Part shown: in pieces, positions 46,334 to 54,851 of the stretch
Numbering within the stretch: the first letter of the stretch is position 1
How the letters are laid out: every line of letters begins with the position of its first letter
Assembly (NCBI RefSeq): GCF_900112685.1
Contig: NZ_FOMS01000002.1
Location: 493,849 to 557,848, forward strand
Origin: Roseivivax sediminis
Lineage (GTDB): Bacteria > Pseudomonadota > Alphaproteobacteria > Rhodobacterales > Rhodobacteraceae
Direction of reading: 5' to 3'
Length of the DNA stretch: 64,000 nt
Translations under genes and position numbers: made by a program
Notes under the pieces: generated by a model
What the model was told of the DNA's origin: nothing
Databases searched by the model: none
Seen by the model: only the letters and a program-made list of their open reading frames with translations

Positions 46334-46873
46334 ATGACCCATCTGACCAAGGCCCTCATCGTGGCATCGGCGCTTCTCGCCGCTGCCTGCACCAACCCCG
46401 ACCGCTTCGGCGCGGGCGGGGCGGACGGCATGGCCGGTGCCAATGCGGGCGCGGGCGCCAATGGCGGCGTCGTACCGGGCAGCGCCAACGACCCGACCTC
46501 CGCCGCCTATTTCAACCAGGCCGTCGGCGACCGCGTGCTCTTTGCCGTCGACCAGTCGACACTGTCGCCCGAGGCGCAGGCGACGCTCGACGGTCAGGCG
46601 CAATGGCTGCAGACCAACTCCGACTACCTCGCGGTGATCGAAGGGCACGCCGACGAGCAGGGTACCCGCGAATACAACATCGCCCTCGGCGCCCGCCGCG
46701 CCAGCGCGGTACAGGAATACCTGATCTCTCGCGGGGTCGCGCCGAACCGGCTGCGCACCGTCAGCTACGGCAAGGAGCGCCCGATCGAGATCTGTTCGGA
46801 AGAGAGCTGCTATGCCAAGAACCGCCGCGCCGTGACGGTGATCTCCTTCGGCACCGCCGGCGCCACCAGCTGA
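46334..46873 (+). CDS. pal: Peptidoglycan-associated lipoprotein Pal
   Basis: 179 residues. Lipobox LLAAAC with Cys near 18; a Gly/Ala-rich linker; OmpA-type domain from about 60 with FAVDQSTLSPEAQATLDGQA, VIEGHADEQGTREYNIALG and RAVTVISF. It anchors the outer membrane to peptidoglycan and binds TolB. ATG 46334 keeps the shortest lipoprotein signal; GTG 46328 would add two residues. Confidence 0.95.
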   Translation: MTHLTKALIVASALLAAACTNPDRFGAGGADGMAGANAGAGANGGVVPGSANDPTSAAYFNQAVGDRVLFAVDQSTLSPEAQATLDGQAQWLQTNSDYLAVIEGHADEQGTREYNIALGARRASAVQEYLISRGVAPNRLRTVSYGKERPIEICSEESCYAKNRRAVTVISFGTAGATS

Positions 46874-46881
46874 GGATCGAC

Positions 46882-47799
46882 ATGACCCGGATCGCCGCGC
46901 TTCTCGTCTCCGCGAGCCTTTTCGCTATGCCCGCCGCCGCGCAGGACGGCCAGACGCTGGCCGATATCCGCCAAGAGGTCTCTGCGCTCGCCTACGAGCT
47001 TCAGTCGCTCAAGCGCGAGCTGTCGACCACGGGAGGGGCAAACGTGAACGTCGCCGGCTCGACGCTCGACCGGGTCAACCAGATCGAACAGGCGCTCCAG
47101 GGCCTGACCTCGCGCACGGAAGAGCTGGAGAACCGCATCGACCGGGTGGTGTCGGACGGATCGAACCGCATCGGCGACATCAAGTTCCGGCTCTGCGAGC
47201 TGGAAGAGGGCTGCGATATCGGCCAGCTCGACACCGAGAATCCGCTCGGTGGCAGCGCGCCCGCGACGTCGGGCAGCGGGCCGAGCCTCGGCGGGCTCGA
47301 AGGGCAGGGCGAGGTGAGCCCGTCGGACATCGAGGTCGGCGATGACGTCGAGGGCGAGGGCGACGCGCAAACCGGCGCCGCGCCCCTGCCGCTGAGCGAT
47401 CCGTCCGTGCAACTCGCCGCCGCGGAAGAGCAGGATTACCGCCGCGCGCAAGAGGCGCTGGACGCCGGTGAATACCAGAGCGCCGCCGACCGTTTCGCGC
47501 AGTTCCGCACGACCTATCCGGGCGGCCCGCTCGATGCCGCGGCGCTTCTGGGCCGGGGCAAGGCGCTCGCCGGGCTTGGCGACACGCGCGAGGCGGCGCG
47601 CGCCTATCTCGACGTCTACTCGGGCTATCCTGACGCGCCGGTCGCGCCCGAGGCGCTGTGGCGGCTCGGCGCCGCGCTGGGGGAGCTTGGCTCCACCCGC
47701 GAGGCCTGCGTGACGCTGGCCGAGGTTCCGAACCGCTATCCGGGCACCGAGGCCGTGGGACAGGCCGAACAGGCGCGGGCCTCCCTCGCCTGCCAGTGA
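46882..47799 (+). CDS. cpoB: Tol-Pal system protein CpoB (YbgF)
   Basis: 305 residues. Signal peptide (ends PAAAQ), trimerising coiled coil (about 30-105), an acidic Gly/Ser linker, and C-terminal TPR repeats from about 180 (YRRAQEALDAGEYQSAADRF, GDTREAARAYLDVYSGYP, GSTREACVTLAEVPNRYPG). In E. coli CpoB links Tol action to PBP1B. Starts eight bases after pal. Confidence 0.94.
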   Translation: MTRIAALLVSASLFAMPAAAQDGQTLADIRQEVSALAYELQSLKRELSTTGGANVNVAGSTLDRVNQIEQALQGLTSRTEELENRIDRVVSDGSNRIGDIKFRLCELEEGCDIGQLDTENPLGGSAPATSGSGPSLGGLEGQGEVSPSDIEVGDDVEGEGDAQTGAAPLPLSDPSVQLAAAEEQDYRRAQEALDAGEYQSAADRFAQFRTTYPGGPLDAAALLGRGKALAGLGDTREAARAYLDVYSGYPDAPVAPEALWRLGAALGELGSTREACVTLAEVPNRYPGTEAVGQAEQARASLACQ

Positions 47800-49133
47800 C
47801 GGGAGCGCCGTCGCTCGACGACCGCTTCGCAGCCGACATGGGCCGGCTTCTGGGCCCGGACTTTCCGACGGACATCGCGCTGGCCGTCTCGGGCGGCGGC
47901 GATTCGATGGCGATGCTGGCGCTCGCCCATAACTGGACGCGCGCCTGGGGCGTGCGGCTCTGGGTGGTTACCGTGGACCATGGCCTGCGGCCCGAAAGCG
48001 CGGTCGAGGCGGAGATGGTCGCGGCGGAATGCGCGCTCCTCGGCCATCCGCATGCGGCGCTGCGCTGGCACTGGGACGGGCAGGGCAACGTGATGGACGC
48101 CGCGCGGCGCGCGCGGCTGGCGCTGATCGACCGCTGGCGCGGCGGGCTGCGCCATGTCCTCATGGCCCATACCGAGGACGACGTGGCCGAAACCTTCCTG
48201 ATGCGGCTGGCGCGCGGCGCCGGGGTCGACGGGCTGTCCGCGATGGCCCCGCTGCGGCGGGTGGTGCCGCACGCCGAGGTGCCTCCAGCGGTGCAGGACG
48301 TGTGTGGCGTGACGCCGCCGGGGCCTTGGACACCCGGCTACGACATCGTGCGCCCGCTGCTCACCGTGCGGCGCGAGGAGTTGCGGCACTACGCGCGGGT
48401 ACTGCTTGTGCCTTGGGTCGAGGACCCCACGAACGACGATCCGGCTTACGTCCGGGCGCGGATGCGCCATCTGCTCGGCGCGCTGTCGGCCGAGGGGCTG
48501 GACGCAGGCACGCTGGCCGCCACGGCGCGGCGGATGCGGCGGGCGCGGAGTGCGCTTGTCGCCCGCACGGCGGACCTTGCCCGTGCCGCCTTGCGGGCGC
48601 CCGGGGGCCTGCCGCCAGGGGTGCTGGTCTTCGACCGCGTGGCGCTGGCCGCCTCCGACGCGGAGACCCGTTTGCGCCTTCTGTCCGCCGCGCTGCGATG
48701 GGTTGCCGGCGCCGAGTACGGCCCCCGCGCCGCGCCGCTGGAGGCGCTCGCCGAGCGTCTGGACGCCGGCGGGCGCGGCACGCTTCACGGGTGCGAGGCC
48801 GAGGCGATGCGCGAGTCGCTCTGGGTCTGGCGCGACGGTGCAGCCCTCCGGGGGACGGCGATCCCGGCAGGCGCGGGCCTCTGGGACGGCCGCTACCGCA
48901 TCGAGGGCGAGGACCTCGCGGGACTGGAGATTCGTGCCCTGGGGGAGGACGGCTGGGCGCAGATCCCCCGCCCCGCGCGCGACGGCGCCACCGTCCCGAT
49001 GCGCGTGGCGCGGGCCGCGCCGGCGCTCTGGGACGGCACGCGCCTTCGCGCCTTTGCGCCGCTGGACGTGGGGCCGCGACATGTCGTCGTCGACACCCGT
49101 CCGACGTTCATGCAGCTGTTGCTTTCCGATTGA
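47796..49133 (+). CDS. tilS: tRNA(Ile)-lysidine synthase
   Basis: 445 residues. The PP-loop is ALAVSGGGDSMAML (near 30-43), followed by VVTVDHGLRPESAVEA, HTEDDVAETFLMRLARG and VPWVEDPTNDDPAYVR, all TilS signatures. It modifies C34 of the AUA-reading tRNA-Ile to lysidine, an essential step. GTG 47796 overlaps the cpoB stop (GTGA); ATG 47838 would cut into the conserved region's lead. C-terminal region is GC-rich and variable. Confidence 0.93.
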   Translation: MTGAPSLDDRFAADMGRLLGPDFPTDIALAVSGGGDSMAMLALAHNWTRAWGVRLWVVTVDHGLRPESAVEAEMVAAECALLGHPHAALRWHWDGQGNVMDAARRARLALIDRWRGGLRHVLMAHTEDDVAETFLMRLARGAGVDGLSAMAPLRRVVPHAEVPPAVQDVCGVTPPGPWTPGYDIVRPLLTVRREELRHYARVLLVPWVEDPTNDDPAYVRARMRHLLGALSAEGLDAGTLAATARRMRRARSALVARTADLARAALRAPGGLPPGVLVFDRVALAASDAETRLRLLSAALRWVAGAEYGPRAAPLEALAERLDAGGRGTLHGCEAEAMRESLWVWRDGAALRGTAIPAGAGLWDGRYRIEGEDLAGLEIRALGEDGWAQIPRPARDGATVPMRVARAAPALWDGTRLRAFAPLDVGPRHVVVDTRPTFMQLLLSD

Positions 49134-49211
49134 ACGTGGCCCCTCAGGCCTTATGTTGCATGGGTGCGCGGCCGCCCTCGGCGGCCCGCTCCCTGTGGAA
49201 GGAGGTCCCTC

Positions 49212-51133
<1,922 letters not shown>

Positions 51134-51137
<4 letters not shown>

Positions 51138-51913
51138 CAGCCACGGACGATCCCGATTGGGACCCCGGAACCTACTACCGGTTCCGGGGTCTTCGACTGC
51201 GACCCGCCCTCGACCTGCTGCGCAGCGTCGGGCCGCTGCCCGATGGCGACGTCGTCGATCTGGGCTGCGGCGCCGGTGCGGCCGGGCCGGCGCTCAAGAC
51301 GCTGCGCCGCCCGCTTGTCGGCGTGGATTCGAGCCCGGCGATGCTGGAACAGGCGCGGGTGATCGGTGTTTATGACCGCCTGTCCGAGGAGAGCATCGGT
51401 GATTGGGCGCCGGCGACGCCGCCGGCGCTGATCTTCGCCAACGCGTCGCTGCACTGGCTCGGCAATCACGAGACGCTGATTCCCCGGCTGGCCCGGTCGC
51501 TCGCCCCGGGTGGGGTGCTGGCCGTGCAGCTGCCGCACCAGAACAACGCGCCGTCCCACCGGCTCTGGGCGCAGATCGTGGATGAGCTCTATCCCGGCCG
51601 GACGGACCGGTCGACGCGCCCCGGCATCCTGCTGCCGGCGGAGTATTTCCGCATGCTCGCCCCGCTCGGCCGGGTGACGCTGTGGGAAACGGAATATTAC
51701 CAGGAACTCGCCCCGGACGGCGAGGGCCACCCGGTCCGCCGCTTCACCGAGGCGACCTATGCGCGCCCGATCCTCGCCTCGCTGACCCCCGAGGAACGCG
51801 CCCGCCTGGTCACCGCCTACGAGGCGTCCATCGGCAAGGCCTATCCCAAGGATGAACGCGGCACGGTGCTGTTTCCCTTCCGGCGCCTGTTCTTCACGTT
51901 GCACGCCCCGTAG
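51134..51913 (+). CDS. SAM-dependent methyltransferase, trans-aconitate methyltransferase-like
   Basis: 259 residues. Motif [50 protein letters not shown] and [17 protein letters not shown] correspond to Tam (trans-aconitate 2-methyltransferase) proteins. [16 protein letters not shown] is the expected lead. Start overlaps the ftsH stop (ATGA), so it is translated from the ftsH message. Substrate is assumed from resemblance only. Confidence 0.82.
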
Positions 51914-51976
51914 CGCACCCTTGGCTGCGGCCCCGGCATGGGGCACCCTCGCGTCCGTCGAGATGGAGAGACGATC

Positions 51977-52579
51977 ATGCCGGCACTGAAGCCGACGGAG
52001 TATCGCGCGCGCATCACGTGGCTGGGGCGCGTGTCCGAGACCGGGTTGCGCTCCAGCCTGCTGGAGCGTGCCGATCTGGATTGGACCGGCATCGTCGGGG
52101 AGCGGCACGGCGGGCTGACGCGGCCCTCTTGCTCTCGCGTGGTGGCACAGCACCCCAAGGGCACGGAGATCCGCAACGTGCGCCAGCTCTCCATCGTCTC
52201 GGCGGAGGATCTGGCGGAGATCGCGCGGCAGATGGAGCTTGGCGCGGTGGATCCGTCGTGGCTCGGCGCCTCGATGGTGGTGTCGGGGTTGCCGGACCTG
52301 ACCAACGTCCCGCCGTCGTCGCGCCTGCAGGCCGAGGGCGGCGCGACACTGGTCGTGGACATGGCCAACCGCCCCTGCCACCTGCCGGGCAGGGAGATCG
52401 AGCGCGAACATCCCGGCATCGGAGCACGCTTCAAGGCCGCGGCCGCCGGACGCCGCGGCGTCACCGCCTGGGTCGAGCGGCCGGGGATGCTGTCACTCGG
52501 GAGCGTCCTGCGGCTGCACGTCCCGGATCAGCCGGCCTGGACCCCGCAGCCGGAATTGCCGTTGGAAGGCGGCGCCTGA
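51977..52579 (+). CDS. MOSC-domain protein
   Basis: 200 residues. GLTRPSCSRVV, IRNVRQLSIVSAEDLAEIA and ANRPCHLPGREIE with its central Cys fit the MOSC (molybdenum cofactor sulfurase C-terminal) fold. Such proteins carry sulfur or bind Moco; YiiM and MOCS-C are relatives. The exact substrate is unknown. GGAGAG before ATG 51977 supports the start. Confidence 0.75.
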   Translation: MPALKPTEYRARITWLGRVSETGLRSSLLERADLDWTGIVGERHGGLTRPSCSRVVAQHPKGTEIRNVRQLSIVSAEDLAEIARQMELGAVDPSWLGASMVVSGLPDLTNVPPSSRLQAEGGATLVVDMANRPCHLPGREIEREHPGIGARFKAAAAGRRGVTAWVERPGMLSLGSVLRLHVPDQPAWTPQPELPLEGGA

Positions 52580-52671
52580 ACGCTGGCAATCGCCTTCGGT
52601 ATCGGAGGTTCGAGGGCCGCGCAGGCACGTCCGACGCCGCGCCCGGCCAGTGCCAGAGGCCGTGGCGGCGT

Positions 52672-53352
52672 TCAGGCCCGCCGCGCCTCGGTCCGGGGCA
52701 TCGGCAGGCGCATCTGCGTGGCGCCGCAGAGGATCGCCTCCGCCTCCGCCCCCATGAGCCGCGAGAGCGTCGGCGCATGGGTGAAGAGACCGCCGGTATA
52801 GGCGCCGTAGGCGGGAAGGATCAGGCGCACGGTGTCGAACAGGAAACAGGGACGAGAGATCGCCCGGCCGCGCAGCAGCAGACGGGCCTTGGGATGGTAG
52901 TGGCCCGAGACCTCGCCCGCCGCGTCCGCCCGCGCGATATGTCGGAAAGTTAGCGGCCCGAGCATCAGCTCCGCCCGGTGTGTGCCGCCGAGATCCGCGG
53001 GACCGGGATCGTGGTTGCCCTCGATCCAGATCCACTCGCGGCCCGCCTGCACGTCCGTGATCCTGTCGCGATCCTCTGCCGGCAGGGCCGCGCGGATCGC
53101 GCCACTGTCGAAACTGTCGCCAAGGCAGATCACGCGCGCCGGGGCTGTGGCGGCGATGTCGCGCTCGAGCCGCGCCAGCGTTTCGCGCGTGTCGTAGGGC
53201 GGCAGCGCGGCGCCGCCGCCGGCTGACATCCGCGCAGATTTGCCAAGGTGAAGGTCGGATACAACGAGAGTCCGGGCCGCCGGCCAGTGGAGCGCGCCGG
53301 ACGGCAGCGGGGCGAGCGCGGCACCGTGGAAATCGAAGGCGAGGCGGTTCAT
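52672..53352 (-). CDS. pdeM: Ligase-associated DNA damage response endonuclease PdeM
   Basis: 226 residues, calcineurin-like. Metal motifs are SDLHLGKSA (32-40), CLGDSFDSG, WIEGNHDPGP and SGHYHPKARL, with the family end ILCGATQMRLPMP. PdeM belongs with a helicase, an exonuclease and an ATP-dependent ligase in a DNA damage cluster. Here the helicase is on the same strand but separated by about 1.5 kb; ligase and exonuclease are not in the window. Confidence 0.88.
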   Translation of the reverse strand: MNRLAFDFHGAALAPLPSGALHWPAARTLVVSDLHLGKSARMSAGGGAALPPYDTRETLARLERDIAATAPARVICLGDSFDSGAIRAALPAEDRDRITDVQAGREWIWIEGNHDPGPADLGGTHRAELMLGPLTFRHIARADAAGEVSGHYHPKARLLLRGRAISRPCFLFDTVRLILPAYGAYTGGLFTHAPTLSRLMGAEAEAILCGATQMRLPMPRTEARRA

Positions 53353-53393
53353 GCTTTGTTTCTTGCCCACCGCGCGGGGCGGTGCAAGGGGGC

Positions 53394-53819
53394 TCAGCCC
53401 TCGCGCCATTCCGGCAGCGGAAACAGCCGGTCGTAGCCCCAGTTGAAGGCAAGCGCGTAGCCCGTGTAGAACGCCGAAAGGCCAAGGTTCATCACGATCG
53501 CCTCGGCCGCGCCGATTCCCAGCCAGAGCTTGAAGAACGGCACGAGCGCGAGGATCAGCCCGCATTCGAACAGGATCGCGTGACCGATGCGCAGCGGCAG
53601 TGTCTTGTAAAGCGGCAGACCGAGGCGCACGAGGGCATGGTCGAAGGCGAGGTTGTAGACGTAGTTCCACACCATCGCGACGGTCGCGCCGACGGCGATC
53701 ACGACGAAGCTGTCGTGCATGGCAATCCCGAAGATCCAGGCGGTCGCCGGGGTCACGAGAGTAAGCGCGATGGCCTCGAAGAGGATCGCGTGGCGGATAC
53801 GGTCGAGCGGACGGCGCAT
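53394..53819 (-). CDS. PACE-family efflux transporter (BTP domains)
   Basis: 141 residues, four helices forming two BTP repeats: RIRHAILFEAIALTLVTPA (about 7-25) and RIGHAILFECGLILALVPFF (about 77-96), each with the conserved Arg-His-Phe-Glu set, and WNYVYNLAFDHAL between. PACE proteins such as AceI export chlorhexidine and short diamines. An ideal AAGGAGG precedes ATG 53819. It lies 41 bases upstream of pdeM on the same strand and separates it from its helicase. Confidence 0.88.
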   Translation of the reverse strand: MRRPLDRIRHAILFEAIALTLVTPATAWIFGIAMHDSFVVIAVGATVAMVWNYVYNLAFDHALVRLGLPLYKTLPLRIGHAILFECGLILALVPFFKLWLGIGAAEAIVMNLGLSAFYTGYALAFNWGYDRLFPLPEWREG

Positions 53820-54165
53820 GGCGGCCTCCTTGGCTGTCTGCGCCGGGTCGTCCCGGCCATAGGCCCTTATCGGGGGAGGTCGTCCTCGCTTGCCCCCGAT
53901 ATGCGCCCGCCGCCTCATCGGGTCAAGCCGCGTGGACGCGCGATTCGCACGCCGCCGGATTGCACGTTCCGCCCGCTCTGGCCAGCCCCTAACGTTAAAT
54001 GTTGACAGCCGTCGCTCTACCGGCGGGTCTGCGACCAACATTGCCGTTGACATAGCGCTTCGATGTTATCTGGATAATGAGCAGAAGCGCCAAACAGGTC
54101 GAAGAAATCTTCGAGATCGTTGGTCCCCATCCGGAAGAGCCGTGTGACATGCAGAAGGAGGCGAA
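53820..54165. other. 346-base intergenic region at the islet's left boundary
   Basis: Contains the PACE gene leader (53820-53835), then the left inverted repeat (53982-54005), a TTGACA box at 54047-54052 that may be a -35 element, and a 30-codon ORF from 54077. Two short arms AATGTTG (53999-54005) and CAACATT (54036-54042) also pair. No larger gene is seen. Confidence 0.55.
53982..54005 (+). repeat. Left inverted repeat of the islet
   Basis: CCAGCCCCT, AACGTTAAATGTTGA: 24 bases that match the complement of 54723-54746 at 22 of 24 positions. The two bound a 765-base lower-GC segment. Confidence 0.7.
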
Positions 54166-54169
54166 GTGA
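54077..54169 (+). CDS. 30-codon ORF coupled to the exported islet protein
   Basis: MSRSAKQVEEIFEIVGPHPE and a short end, 30 residues, from ATG 54077. Its TGA overlaps the next gene's GTG as GTGA, and the next gene's AAGGAGG lies inside it. Codons are less GC-rich than elsewhere. It has no clear binding site of its own, so it may be a leader or a remnant of a larger gene. Confidence 0.35.
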   Translation: MSRSAKQVEEIFEIVGPHPEEPCDMQKEAK

Positions 54170-54636
54170 GGCGAGCTACAGCTACAGCATTTGCCCTGTG
54201 CATCGCGACAGCCGCGTTCGCCGACGGAACGACCACGATCCGGCACGTCGAATGCGCCGCCTACGCCGAACTTAGCCGACTTCCGTTGGCGCGCATAGAG
54301 GGCGCTGATCGCGCGAACGCTGATGCCGAACGGTTACGTGACGCGCACATGTCCGAGGCATTGAAGCTTGGAGCGCCGCTGGTCGAGGAAGACTCCGGCT
54401 TTCCCGGAATCCTAAAGCCAAATTCTATCGGAGGGTCGGCCGAGGCAGGCATCGGCTTCTTCTTAGGGTCTGTTGTGGCGACACAGAACGATCTCTTCGA
54501 GCTACGGCACGCTGCCCCGCCGACCAACGATCAGTCCCTCGAAGACCGCTTCGAAGAACTCGCCGACTGGTATCGCCTGCGCGCGAGGGAAATGATGAGT
54601 CGCTACGAAGTATCACGCTGCACCGACCTTTTCTGA
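54166..54636 (+). CDS. Exported protein of unknown function in lower-GC islet
   Basis: 156 residues, not recognised. A signal peptide (MRRATATAFALCIATAAFA) precedes a mostly helical protein with two Cys (HVECAAYAEL and EVSRCTDLF), a hydrophobic Gly-rich stretch (IGGSAEAGIGFFLGSVVA) and a C-terminal helical pair (EDRFEELADWYRLRAREMM). GTG 54166 has AAGGAGG five bases upstream. It uses TTA leucine codons twice, rare in the rest of the window, and is AT-richer than its neighbours, which suggests transfer. Confidence 0.65.
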   Translation: MRRATATAFALCIATAAFADGTTTIRHVECAAYAELSRLPLARIEGADRANADAERLRDAHMSEALKLGAPLVEEDSGFPGILKPNSIGGSAEAGIGFFLGSVVATQNDLFELRHAAPPTNDQSLEDRFEELADWYRLRAREMMSRYEVSRCTDLF

Positions 54637-54722
54637 GACGAAGATCACGAATCGTGGTTCTGGCAGGCCACGTGGCGAATGGCGGGTATGAGTTAGCTTG
54701 GCTGGACCTCGACGGCAGAAGA

Positions 54723-54746
54723 TCAACATTTACCGTAAGGGGCTGG
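54723..54746 (-). repeat. Right inverted repeat of the islet
   Basis: TCAACATTTACCG, TAAGGGGCTGG: complement of the left copy at 53982 with two mismatches. It runs directly into repeat A copy 4 (54757-54814), so it may also be the outer part of that dispersed unit. Confidence 0.7.
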
Positions 54747-54756
54747 ACCGCTCTGG

Positions 54757-54814
54757 GCCCCTTTTCTGCTTCTTTGGGCTTGAAAATACTCCGGGGGTCC
54801 GGGGGCTGGCCCCG
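54757..54814 (-). repeat. Dispersed intergenic repeat A, copy 4 (inverted)
   Basis: On the minus strand: GGGGCCAGCCCCCGGACC, CCCGGAGTATTTTCAAGC and CCAAAGAAGCAGAAAAGGGG. It lies between the convergent islet gene and the helicase gene. Confidence 0.78.
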
Positions 54815-54851
54815 GTCCCTCAGGCGCCGCAGCGCCACCGGCTGGAACATC

